This document shows, one piece after another, positions 23,401 through 33,500 of a stretch of 64,000 bases of DNA. The first letter of the stretch is position 1, and each line of letters begins with the position of its first letter. The DNA is taken from positions 38,799-102,798 of the forward strand of contig JAFCMP010000184.1 in assembly GCA_017506865.1 (NCBI GenBank), given 5' to 3'. The position numbers were made by a program, and so were the translations under genes. This DNA comes from Tribonema minus. Its lineage: Eukaryota > Sar > Xanthophyceae > Tribonematales > Tribonemataceae. Under the pieces are notes generated by a model, which was not told the DNA's origin, made no database searches, and saw nothing but the letters and a program-made list of their open reading frames with translations.

Positions 23401-26400
23401 ATCGCCATACCTGGCAAGTCCTTCCAGCAGAAATCTGGTGATCAGCTCCTGCTGCGCGGCGGCCGCGCGGTGCACGAACGCGGCATCGCACCACTCGCCC
23501 GCCGCCGCGCGGAGCGCTGCCATCAGCAGGCTGGAGGGTCTCCTGCCGCCGTTTGCAACTGAAACTTCAACGCTGGCCAGGACGTGGGCCAGGACGGGCG
23601 CGGCGCTTGGCGGCAGCGGCCGCCGCAGCAGCAGTGCTCTGCGCGCATGCGACGCAGCAGCGGCGGTGGGGTTGGGGTTTACCGTCTGAGGCCGCGGGGG
23701 GATGTGACACCAATTACCCATCATGCACGACACCCTGGATCGCAATTACTGATGCAGATCAAAAACCTGTTTCTCATTCTGCTTGGTGCATGGTACATGG
23801 CATACCGCTGGGTATAATGATCATGCATAATTATTTCCCATCTGAGTCCGAGTGAAATGGGACATTGTGTGGTAATTTAACGCAGCTAGGGCGTCACAGC
23901 GGCATGCGTGCTGCGGCGTGGGACGCAGCATGCAGCGTCAGTGCTGATGTGATGTATTGAACGTCTAACTGAACAAGGCCGGGTCTGACAGAGGTAGCCC
24001 TGCAGCTGCTCGTTAATGAAAAAAAACAAGGTGCATGTTTGCTATGAGCCAGCCGCCTCGCACGTTGACACAGGCTGATGCAGCGCAGTGTAAATTTGCG
24101 TATGTGTGTGCGGATTGTGTGCTTGATTTGGTCAATGGGCGCGGCGACGTGCACGTACAAGACGCTCTATGTTAACAACTGCAGGTCTTTGTGTGATTGA
24201 TTTAGCCAACGAGTGCGGCGACGTCCACGAATAAGACACTTCATAAATAAATATAAGCAGTTGCAGGTTTTTAAATGCAGTGACACATCATACATGTATC
24301 TGGTACGAAGTAACATAAAAGGGACCTCCTCGAGATGTTGTGAGGGGAAAAAAGAGTACAGCACGGAGGCTTCCCACGTGGTCCCCCACCGTAGTACTAG
24401 CTCCGCTCAAGGGTGCTTAACTTCAGCGATCGGACGAGAGCTGGTGCTGTCACCATGATATGGCCGTACCCATTGTCTTGCTCAAATCAAGCAATGTAGT
24501 GCGCCATTTCTCCAACATGGGGTTTTGTCAGGCAACTAACTGCAACCGTGTGGAGTGGACCTAGAAACCTGTGCATAGTATCATCCACTTTGCACACGCA
24601 TAATGGGTGTCAAATGGGCGTCCATACTTTCTGCATGAATGTCTGGCTTCGTTTAGTCTCCTATCTACATACCAATAGACTTCGAAGTAGTGGAGGATCT
24701 GTTGCGTCAACATGAAACGACGCAGAGAGATTGCTCAAACGGCGCTAACTGATTGATGTCGTCCTCATATGGTGCCTCGCGCTCCACAGCAGCATTGCCG
24801 GCCTGTCACCCTTGCTCGACTCCGCCGTGTTAGCGACCATTTTGTCCACAGAAAGAATGACATTGTGGACTGCTGCGGACGAACAGGCGTACTTCAAGTA
24901 TGCACGACAGTGCAGCCATGCCCGCCTGACCATTGCAGGACGAAGTCGTGTTGCCCCTGAGGCTGCTTGCGCTGCTACACAAGCTGAGCACTGCTGCTAT
25001 TGAGCGCGACGATGCACCGGTCGTTGCAGCGGTGAGATGAGCTGTGCGACTGCCAAATTGGGTCATCCGTTGGTTGCACGGCGCAGCGCAGCTACTGGTC
25101 GCAGTCGTGTTGCCCCCGAGGCTGCTTGCGCTGCAAGCACTCGTGAGGCCATGCAGTGCGGGCGGGCGAGACCTCTAGCCTAAAAGTACTGCCTGTCCTT
25201 TGCTGAGGGTTAGGATCAGGGCCGCCCTAAGTGACCCTAGCGCTCACCCTGTGAGCATGCGCTGCAGGATTGGGCCAATGGGCCCCAAGAGCACTAGCCT
25301 AACGGTTGCACCCAGTGTTGTACACAGAGAAAAGAACTGAGACGCAGCTTTAACTATGAACTGATCCTAGCGTGCTTACCCTGTGAGCATGCGCTGCAGG
25401 ACAGGGCCAACGGGCCCCATGGCTTGTGAACTGCCCGCCTGATGCTGCGCGTGTATGCTCAGTGGCGATCCCAGGATGAGCGCTGCCAGGCTCAGAATGC
25501 GCTGGGCCCCGTCTTGACCAGCTGCATAGGGGATTCCAAAGGCAGCGACGACATCAGTAACCTTATTATGTGTGTGTTTGTACTCATATTCAAAAGACAC
25601 ACAGAGTTCGCGAAGTATTCAACAGCCCATAGAAGTATATACTTCGAAGTAGTAGAAGCTGCCGAGTAAAAAGCAGCTCAAATTTACAAAAAGAATCAGC
25701 ATGCGGTGCGAGCACTTGCGGAAACTCCGCGCTTACTTCGCTGAGCAACCTATCCAGCAGACACAGATGAGCAGGTGACGTGTACTTTGGAATCAGCGAG
25801 TCATGAAGCTGTACAATGATGACCAGCTGCGCCTTGTGATTGTGTGAGTGGCCCAACAGCAGCTCACGGGGGTGAGGTGGCCACGATCAACAGGCGATAC
25901 ACGGCAGGACGCCTTGAGAATTCACAGGCGCAGCGCCTTCGCACCTGCAGAGAGAGCGTGGGAAATCTGTATGTACTGGAATGGCGTCGCAGCGCCATCA
26001 GAGCACACTCTTGAAGTTGAGAAGTGCGCTCACAGGGACTGAAGCGCGCGCTGCTCCTCTGCGCAGCGCACAGTGGCGCAACGGGGATGTCCATAGATGC
26101 ATAGGCACGGGTCAGACATCACGGCGGCGGCAGCCGTCGTTTCTTGCTGTTGGTCATCACCATCATCAATGACGTATAGTCGATCCTCACAGCACACTAG
26201 GACAGCGACCGCAATGGCCTGAAGTGTGCGCTTTGCACAACCCAGCATCCACCACCACCGCAGCTGAAAACCTCTGCTACCTCATGGAGGGAACACGATG
26301 ATTTGGACATGTCTAATATGCCATCTTCGAGCGACTTGCGCGTTTCAAACCAGCAGCATTGCACCGCTTTCCGCCTATTTCTGCTTCAAGCTCCGGCTGC

Positions 26401-29400
26401 AACCGGTGCCGGCTGCGCATGCCTCTGACTGCACCTGCGCTCGCCGTCCCACCCCCCACCTAGAGCCTACCACTCTTCGTGATACTGAGAGCCTACACAA
26501 TCTCTGCAGTACCAGCACCAGCAGGCGAACAGACAAGACTCGTGTGCATACTCGCAGACAAGACTCGTTTACATACTCGCTTCACCTTGAGTGAGTCGTC
26601 GCGCCAGCTCCGCCACGAGCGCCTCCGCGACCCTCGCGGCGCTGGCCGCGGGAACGCCTCGCATCAGATCCGTGAAGACGCGTACCGTGACCGCACTATC
26701 TCGCACCTGCACACAGCGCTCAGTGCAGCGTGACAGTGCTCAAATTAGTGGGGCCTGGCCGCGGGCACGCCTCGCATCAGATCCGTAAAGACACGCGGTG
26801 TGAGAGTGCCGTCGCGCACCTGCACACAGCGCTCAGCACACGTGTGACAGTGCTCAAATCAGTGGGGCCTGGCCGCGGGCGCGCCTCGCATCATAACCGT
26901 GAAGACACGCGCCGCGGCCGTGCCATTGTGCCTGCACAGCGCTCAGCACATGTGTGACAGTGCTCAAATTAGTGGGGGCCTGGCCGCGGGCACGCCTCGC
27001 ATCAAATCTGCAAAGACACGCGCTGTGAGAGTGCCGTCCCGTGCCTGCACACAGCGGTCAGCACATGTGTGACAGTGCTCAGATCAGTAGCCTGGCCGCG
27101 GGCACGCAGCGCATCAGATCCGTGAACACACGCGCTGTGAGAGTGCCGTCCCGCGCCTGCACACTGCGGTCATCACACGTGTGACAGCGCTCAAATTGGC
27201 GGGGCTTGGCCGCGGGCGCGCCTCGCATCACATCCGTGAAGACACGCGCTGTGAGAATGTCACATGCGGCGCCTGCACACAGCGCTCAGCACAAGCGTGA
27301 CAGTGCTCAAATTAGTGGGGCCTGGCAGCGGGCACGCCTCGCATCAGAACTGCATGCGCTGTGAGAGTGCCGTCCCGCGCCTGCGCACAGCGCTCAGCAC
27401 ACGCGTGACAGCGCTCAAATCAGTGTGGCCTGGCCGCGAGCACGCCTTGCCAAGGAAACATTACGCCTTGTAGATCTACTAACTTCAGATCTGCAGAGAC
27501 ACGCGCGCTGAGAGTGCCGTCCCGCGCCTGCACGGCGTTCAGCACACATGTGACAGTGCTCGTATCAGATCCGCGAAGACACGCGCCACGGGGGTACCAT
27601 CCTGCGTCTGCGCAATGCTCAGCACACGCGTGACAGTGCTCAAGTCGGTGGCCTGAACACGCGACAACAACGATAGTTATAGCGTTAACTAGACTGGCCG
27701 CCTTGACAAAAACCGCCTCCATGCCGTGAGTGTCACGTTGCAATGTATGTAGAGTGCGGTCTCTGGGAAGCCATGCAGTCCATCACAGAAGATGATGCGC
27801 CAAAAGTCGCCAAGCCGTAACCATCTGTCAGGTTGGCGGCGCAGCGCAGCAGTTGAGGTGCATTGCGATTATGAGCTTGAAGCAGCGCGCGCACGACTCG
27901 GCCCACGCGGCTGCCGCACATGCGCACTTACTTCATACTTGAAGTACATATACGCACCTCCGTCGCAGCAGCGCTGTCGCACCACGCGCGCGCCAGCGCC
28001 CCCGCCTCGCCTACCGCCACCAGCTTCACCACCATGCTCCTCCAAACTGCGCCGTCCGCACAGGACGGCATCAGGCGGCCACCCTCCGCCGCTGCCATGG
28101 CCGCCGCCACTGCCGCCACAGCCACACCGGGGAACCACTGCCGCGGCAGCAGCGCTGCGCGGTGAGGGCGAGGCAGCGCGGGCAGCAGCGCTCAGTGGGA
28201 GAGCTTGCGTGCGGCATACGACAGAGACTTCTGGCGGCAAGCACCGGCCGCAGCATTGACGATGTAAACGCACGGCATGTGATGGAGACTTCTGGCGGCG
28301 AACGACGGCCGCAGCGTCGAGGATGTGAGTGTGTTTGCGCTGGGGCATGCGCTCAGGCAGTTGGCGAGGCAGTTGGCGAGTCATACTATAGGTCGCTGGA
28401 GGCGGAGGCGGACCGCGTTCGATGCGAAGACCGCTCAGAGCTGCGCAAATTTTTCTGTTTGATTTCAAAGATTTTCTGGCTACGACATGGGTGAGGGAGA
28501 GACAGCGCGTAGCTGCGCCGCCGCAGACGCGCGGCGGCTGCTAAACCACGCTGATGAGGACAGAGTTGCTCCACTGCCGCAGCGTAGCTCAGCGCCGGCG
28601 TAGCATCGCTGGTCTTGAAGTGCACAGACGGGCTGGCGCTGGCAACATGCGCCCAGCCAGACACGTCAAACCACAGGCACTCAAGGGGCACCCAAAGCAC
28701 ATGGTGGCAGCGCCCGCATGGTGGTTGGGGCGCGCTGCTGCCAGCGGGTATGTGACGACAGAGCACTGTCGCTGACCACACAGCCTGAGCACTACCAGCA
28801 GCAGGGGCAGCCCTCAAAGCATCAAAAAAAGGCGGCCGCGCCATCGTGCTGCCGAAGCAGTCCATACACGACAACCACCGCTGCTGGACGATGCAGCACC
28901 GTATGACTCGTGGTACATCGTGTACTTGAGGTACTCAAAGTAACCTCACAGCATGCTGATGACTGAACGCTTCAAACAGGCACCTGCGTGCAGGCCAGAC
29001 CGACAGCAAAGTGGCAGTCGCCCACTTGCCTGTGGGCACGTCGCTGCCGAGCTGATTGGCGCCGGCACGCGGCACGCCCGCAACCGCTGCCGCCAGACGC
29101 TCCGCAGTCAGCGGCGGCTGTGCACCCTCGCCACCGCCCGCCGCCGCTGCCGTCCACGCCCCCGCCCCCGCAAACACGCTCAGCAGCGGCAGTGCTGCCG
29201 CACCGCCTGTGGCTCCAGCTTTGGCGGCAGCGTTGACGCCAGCGACATCTTCGCTGGCCGCGGCGGCAGCAGCGGCGGCGTCGCTCAGGAATGGGCCGAT
29301 GAGCGCTGCCATGTCGAGCGCGTGCTGGCGGCTCCCGCTGCGCTGCAGCGCCTCGCACAGCGCCGCGAGCGCGAGCGTCGGCGGCGCCGGCGGCGACGAC

Positions 29401-30079
29401 AGCAGGCGCGCCATGGCCGGCGGCCGCGGGCATGTGGGCGGCCATGCGGGCCAGATGCGCGTGCTGAGCAGTGCTGCCAGAGTGAGGTAGTGCTCAGCAA
29501 AGAAGGCCGAGCGGGTCGCGGCGGTTGAAGCTTGCAGCGCGTTGGCGAGGCCGTCGAGGGACGCTTGTAGGGCTGGGAGCGCGTTGCTCTGCAGGAAACG
29601 TAACCAACAGTGAATGGCGATGCGAAACTTCAAGGTTAAAGAATGATTGTAGATGTCAGGTCACGTGGTGGCAGCACGGGGTGGGTCGTTTCATGTCGAT
29701 CAGACCATGCCCTAGGTGGGAACCGATGCTGTGACAGCTAGCAAGGCACCTGCGCACCTTACAGCAACATGAGAATGGAACTGCTCCTGGTAAGCTAATA
29801 ATGAGAGAGGCCTGGACATAGTAGATGCGGCATTGAAGCCTTCGGTAGAAATCAAACGTGTTCAGTAGTTTCAGGTGCTGAGGCAGCCTGAATGAGACAC
29901 GGATCCGTACTGCGATCATCATGTGATTGAAAGTCTACATGCTCAGCTGCAAAAACCAAAGGCACCGTGCTGTGATTCACCTGCTGCTGGTTCACTGGCA
30001 GCTGCAACGCAGCTGTATCCAGGAGTAGCTCTGCCTTGTGCCGCAGGTCTTGCAGAGCGACCTCCAGAGCGCCATCCAT
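14461..30079 (-). CDS. TELO2: telomere length regulation protein TEL2 homologue, about 16 exons
   Basis: Exons, in transcript order: 30079-29981 (ATG), 29588-29030, 28154-27958, 26706-26586, 25832-25737 (less certain), 25561-25380, 23638-23411, 22433-22334, 20854-20729, 19250-19073, 18497-18340, 17234-17103, 16195-16131, 15570-15524, 15249-15174, 14812-14461 (stop). They code for about 900 residues. All phases agree except 26586 to 25832, where a small exon or another acceptor is missing. The order of motifs matches TEL2 along its length: FFAEHYLTLAALLSTRIWPAW, then NQLGSDVPTALLPRQWF, GMRVGEALSQIV, LLRPYDITED, DLFERTPELLRELLYL, AQELAG, TRRWG and AAAFAYPLMQGF, then LLLARMLLALAHFV. TEL2 is the TTT-complex scaffold that matures ATM, ATR, mTOR and other PIKKs. 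Two introns (after 29030 and 16131) use GC donors. The introns are packed with exon-edge copies. The divergent hydrolase lies upstream. Confidence 0.88.
16950..17036 (-). repeat. copy of TEL2 exon 17234-17103 donor edge
   Basis: On the plus strand CTCGCACCTGCAGTATCTGC, then CGCTTGGCACCAGTGGTGGTG and CAGCTGTCAAACAGCT, at about 16972-17030. It repeats 17097-17155, which holds the real exon end and donor. The flanking AGAGGCGTGCCAACTTCAAA is shared too, so the unit is about 125 bases. Confidence 0.85.
17575..17832 (-). repeat. copies of TEL2 exon 18497-18340 donor edge
   Basis: The block GGGGCTCCGATGCGCACTCT, followed by GCCTACCTCCATG, at about 17586-17620 repeats 18315-18347, the true exon end and GTAAGC donor. 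A shorter copy (TACCGCCATGGCGACGCGATC) lies at about 17799-17820. Both are downstream of the exon in transcript sense. A LINE tail fragment is inserted between them. Confidence 0.7.
17620..17792 (-). mobile_element. 3'-end fragment of RLE-type LINE in TEL2 intron
   Basis: On the minus strand this encodes GIALARVRSALSAALHMAY and then VMTHMAES followed by a Gly run. It is almost the same as the C-terminal protein of the LINE fragment at 50230-50340 (GIALASLRSALSAPLHMAY, VMTHMAES). It is therefore a 5'-truncated copy of the same element family, in the same orientation as the host gene. Confidence 0.8.
17925..18172. repeat. about 123-base direct repeat, two copies
   Basis: The segment running from GCTTTGGC(T/C)GAGC through ACACCAGAGC.TACGCACTA to GTCGATCGATAGC and ATG TGGnCGTTCGGTTCAC occurs at about 17930-18048 and 18052-18171. 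It includes GAGCGCTGC-rich sequence similar to the nearby TEL2 exon. Both copies are intronic. Confidence 0.75.
18592..18692 (-). repeat. copy of TEL2 exon 18497-18340 acceptor edge
   Basis: Plus-strand GAGCCGCTCGATGCTGCAGA, then GCGCTGCTGCGTGCGAGTCG, and GCCGCCGCAGGACTG.GCG. This repeats 18424-18505, including the acceptor. It lies upstream in transcript sense. The acidic DDDSDYDS stretch of the true exon is shortened in the copy. Confidence 0.8.
19262..19405 (-). repeat. copy of TEL2 exon 19250-19073 acceptor flank
   Basis: GTGTGACGCGCACAGTGTCG plus GGTTTCAGCAGGTGCAGTGG at about 19352-19400 repeats the acceptor flank GCGTGACACGCACAGTGTCG and GGTTTCAGTACGCGCAGTGG at about 19261-19305. A weakened exon start (GGAGCATGCTGGCGACATG) is included. 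It is located upstream of the exon in transcript sense. Confidence 0.65.
20010..20600 (-). repeat. ladder of four copies of TEL2 exon 20854-20729 donor edge
   Basis: The true edge on the plus strand reads AAGTACCTGAGCGCTGCCAC followed by TGTCATC and a GCGGGGGGGCCCTCTGCCT block. Copies are at about 20545-20605, 20330-20395, 20155-20200 and 20018-20068. In each, the reverse strand offers a GCTCAG/GT or similar donor. Spacing is about 180-220 bases, and the flanks (CTCACAAAATGGAGCTTGCC, ATGGTGATGCTGTG) are also repeated, so the unit is larger than the exon edge. Confidence 0.85.
21340..22240. repeat. AGTACTCG-rich region with a 335-base direct repeat
   Basis: The block from AACTCGTGCACACTTTGGAT at about 21498 to AAGTACTCGAGCACAGTACT at about 21732 recurs at about 21834-22060 (GACTCGTGCACACATTGGAC to AAGTACTCAGAGTACTGG). 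Inside and around it the short palindrome AGTACTCGAGTACTCG and half-copies are repeated many times, for example at about 22132-22195. It is all within a TEL2 intron and has no coding potential that I can support. Confidence 0.85.
22640..22692 (-). repeat. copy of TEL2 exon 22433-22334 acceptor edge
   Basis: Plus-strand CTGGCGTCGTTGGTAGCCAT, then ATGCTCGGCAGTCGCTG. It resembles GAGGTCGCCAGTGGCCATCT and GCTCTGCGGTCACC at 22400-22433. It is located upstream in transcript sense. Confidence 0.6.
22985..23335 (-). repeat. ladder of three copies of TEL2 exon 23638-23411 donor edge
   Basis: The real edge (plus strand CATCGCCATACCTGGCAAGTC, CTTCCAGCAG, AGCTCCTGCTGCG) recurs at about 23270-23335, 23140-23200 and 23025-23080, each about 125-130 bases apart. 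The copies keep ATACCTGGCGAGTCCTTCCA, whose reverse is a GCCAG/GTATGG donor. The nearest copies are the most similar, as expected for serial tandem duplication. Confidence 0.88.
25232..25292 (-). repeat. copy of TEL2 exon 25561-25380 donor edge
   Basis: Plus-strand GCTCACCCTGTGAGCATGCG, then CTGCAGGATTGGGCCAATGG and GCCCC, at about 25240-25290. It repeats 25373-25422 (GCTTACCCTGTGAGCATGCG). The copy keeps a GGGTGAGC donor on the minus strand. Confidence 0.85.
26735..27655 (-). repeat. ladder of about nine copies of TEL2 exon 26706-26586 acceptor edge
   Basis: The unit is about 105-113 bases. On the plus strand it reads GGCCTGGCCGCGGGCACGCC, TCGCATCAGATCCGTGAAGA, CACGCGCTGTGAGAGTGCCG, CACCTGCACACAGCGCTCAG, then GTGACAGTGCTCAAAT. 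In transcript sense every unit holds polypyrimidine-TGTGCAG, a short exon start (GTGCGCGACGGCACTCTCAC) and about 50 more exon bases. The true exon lies at the downstream end at 26586-26706. Only that copy continues into the full exon and a donor. This is the longest ladder in the window. Confidence 0.9.
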
Positions 30080-30513
30080 CGTCACCAGGGTCTGCAGGAT
30101 TTCTCGGGAAAAGTTGACACGCCAACTCAAAACTTCAACTGTGAATGACGCGGAAGATCGAAGGCGTGCAGGCACGGAGGCAGCTCTTGCATTCGCCTAG
30201 AAATCGACTTGCAAGCATGGCCACCTTGGTACGTCACCTCCGGTATCTCAAGAAGCAGAGTTCTTGCCACTGCTTTCTTTGGTACATCGACTTTTTGGCT
30301 TCCCCTCTGCATCACGTGCGAGCATCCAAGAACTCCTCGAAGTGTTCGTTGCAGCACCAATCTGTCATTCTGATCATTTGCTGGCGTGAATACGTTTTCA
30401 TTCAAGTCGTTCATCCTGCTTCCTGGCATAGACACAGAAGCTCAGAACCTATGCAAAATCTATGCAAAATTTTGCGCCATCGCCTGACGCGCCTGTCTTG
30501 CTTCATTCGGCAG
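30080..30513. promoter_or_regulatory. divergent intergenic region between TEL2 and hydrolase
   Basis: TEL2 starts leftward at 30079 and the first recognised hydrolase exon starts rightward at 30514. The interval must hold the TEL2 promoter, and probably the hydrolase start or a short 5' exon. An ATG at 30452 is in frame with exon 30514 without a stop, as is one at 30145. I see no clear TATA box or other named element. Confidence 0.45.
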
Positions 30514-33500
30514 GAGAACGAGGTCAATGCCACACCATCTCAGCAGCTGGCAGCAGGCAATGACGTCGATGGCGTTCCCATCGTCACTCACATCAACGGG
30601 ATCCTAATTCCGCTGGACGAGGACGGCAAGCCGGTCACGGCCTACTATTACAATGCGCCGGACTCAGGGCACTGGTGAGCCCACGCGATACACTTTGGTA
30701 CACTTAGACCTTCGTTGACAAACAATGGCACTCTGCAGCAACTCTCCCCATTCTCTGTTTCATATGGAATGTCTTGACTGATTGTCTGTTGAATTTACGA
30801 TGCCTTGACTGAATTCTGCTATTGCGGACTTGGCTCTGGCTCACTTATCGTATGCCGCCGCGCTGCCGCAACAGGTTCACGAGCACGCGCGGCGAGCGGC
30901 TCCACGTGCGCCGCTTCTTGCCGGACAGCCCCGCGGACTTGAAGTGCGTGGTGCTGTTTCTGCACGGCTACGGCGCCCACGTCAACAGGTTACGCGCCGC
31001 TGCAGGAGTAGCGGGCGGCAGTTGACGCCAAAGCAGCCTTGTGTGCATGCTTTCAACAAATGCAATTGGCATGCTGCGCTGCTCAGGGCAACTATCGTGC
31101 TGCTGCTGTCAACCTCAGGCTTACAAAGCGACAGAGCTCGATGCATCGTGTGCGTACGCCCTCCGTGCGTGTCGCCGCCTCTCATCACGATGGCCTTACA
31201 GCAATTTTTCTCCTCTGACTGGCGCCTGTCATGACTGGCGCCGCATCATGCCAAGATCGTTAAAATCATCTGCAGTGACGCCAACGCCTCTGTGTACATA
31301 TGTGCACAGTGCCGCACGCTGCGGCAGACACTTGATGCTGCGCATGCGGCCGGACACGTTGGCGGCGCCGTCGACCACTATGACGACATAAAATTGAATC
31401 AAATCGTTCACGGAATGACTTGACAGTGCTGCCAGTTTCGCTCCAAGCAGTCCATTGCCTCAGTTATGATTTCTTCAATTTTCAACCTCTCCGTGTTGAC
31501 AGCAGTCCATTAAATTATGTTATATGAGTTCTTCAATCTGCATTTCGCTCCGTGTGTGCCGCACCACGCCGCACGCGTTCGTCAAGGCGATGGCGGCAGC
31601 GCCGTCGACCGCAAAGACAAGCAGGCAATCAAACCCATCACAGAATGACTTGACAGAGCTGCAAGTTTCGCTCCAAGCAGTCCATTACCTCTGTTGTGAT
31701 TTCCTCAATTTGCAATTCTCTCCGTGTGTGCAGCACCACGCCGCACCACGCCGCGCGCGTTTGGCAAGCGATGGCGGCAGCGCCGTCGACCACCAGACAG
31801 CAAATAGTCAATCAAATCCTTCACAGAATGACTTGACAGTGCTGCGACTCGCGCTTCAAGCAATCCATCACCTCTGGTGCGGTTTCTTCAACTTGTGACC
31901 TCTCTGTGTATGCAGCACCACGCCGCGCGCGTTCGGCAAGGCGATGGCGGCGGCGGGCGTGGGCGTGTTCATGTACGACTACGTGGGGCACGGACACTCA
32001 CAGGGGGAGCGCGCGTACGTGGCCAACTACCTGGACTGGGTGGAAGATGCAGTGCTGGTATGTATATACTGCTCATTAATGTTTCGCTTTGATGTGACAG
32101 TGCTGGTATGTGTACTGCTCACTGTCCATCTGTTGCAACTTGTACGCATGGCCTGGGTTTGCTCAGTGCGCTCCTGGGTCAGCACTGCTCATCCACCTTC
32201 TGTTGCAACTTACACGTATGACCTGGGTTTGCTGGTATGTATACTGCTTGTCAATGTTCCGCTTTGACTAATGCGAATGGCCTGGGTTTGCTGGTATACG
32301 TACCGCTCATCAATGTTTCGCTTCGACTGATGCGAATGGCCTACCTGGACTGGGTGGAAGACGTGGTGCTGGTATGTATGCTACTAATCAACCATCTGTT
32401 GAAACTTACGTCTAGCATCATGAGGAATGCATTAGGAGGCAAAATGGTGTTGAAAATAGTATACTTGGAAGTATGTCAAAAAAGCATGTTGAACCATTTA
32501 AGGAATCTTACATGCGTATCTGTGGTGAAAGCACCTTCAGATATGTGTCAGGGAACATGAGGAATACAGCAGAGTGGATAGAAATGTATCTTAGATGCAT
32601 TTGCTTCTTGGCAACCGGCAATTCCAAGAAATAGAAGTAGCACTAGATGAAATTCCTCAACTTCATCTGCTGACCTATCTAGGCGCATGCGCATGGTGTG
32701 CGACTGCTCAACGCGCTCCTGGTTCAGTATCATAAATTTGTGCTGTGAATTGTTTCATTGAAGGGCGGCCATAAGTGTGCTCGTGGGCAAGGAAACTGGC
32801 AAGTTGCATAGTTCAGGTAGTCTTGTGTGGCCTGACATTGTAGCTCTATGTTTCTTCAATTTGTGTACTTGGGGAATTCAGTGGCGCAAAAATGACATGA
32901 CGATGCATTTTTTCTTCTTCTTTAAGTGTTGTAAAAAGCTGCTTGTTTAAAAGCATACTATAAAATATTCAATTGCATCCACTCCCACTGGCAGTCTGCA
33001 ATGAGCACACTTGTCATGGGCGCACTCTGCAATCGTGCTCTGATATTTGCCATTTTAGGACATAGGTCCACGCGTGCATGTACGCGTTGGTTTAGCGGAC
33101 AGTGACCCCAAATGCGGCGGCACTTCATGTTCACGTTTCCGTCACACGATGACAGTATCGAGAGCTTCAAGAGTGCGCTTAGGAGTCCTGGGAGTGCCTG
33201 TAAGACCCCTGAGACATTGTTTGGGCAATAAAATACTGAAGGTGCATCATCTGCTGGTTCAGCTTTTGGGCGCACGTACCCACTCTCGTCCTGCCCATGT
33301 ATCCCTGCCCGACATACCATAGTCATGTCTATGCAGTCGAGTCATGTACACATTGCACAACCCACTTCCAAGGGCTATCTGCCGTGCTGCATCTGCTACA
33401 CCTTGGCTGCTTCAAGTGTGGCTTCCCGCGCTAGCATGGTCGCCGCACAGTGCGCGCCTGCGCGCAGCTGCTTCAAGGGTGACGTCCCACGCTAGCACAA

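Noticed and set aside
26591-27655. CRISPR-like array or classical satellite
   Set aside because: The units are contiguous without unique spacers, and each is homologous to the adjacent TEL2 exon start. It is better explained as an exon-edge ladder in a eukaryotic intron.
27869-28468. 199-codon minus-strand frame ending in Gly-rich sequence
   Set aside because: It is a shifted frame over TEL2 exon 28154-27958. The TEL2 frame (LLPRQWFPGVAVAAV) continues in phase from exon 2 through a GC donor.
28935-29528. Plus-strand and other minus-strand frames of 140-190 codons over 28953-29528
   Set aside because: They overlap TEL2 exon 2, whose minus-strand frame matches TEL2 motifs and joins in phase on both sides. 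The others are Arg/Ala/Pro-rich antisense or shifted shadows.
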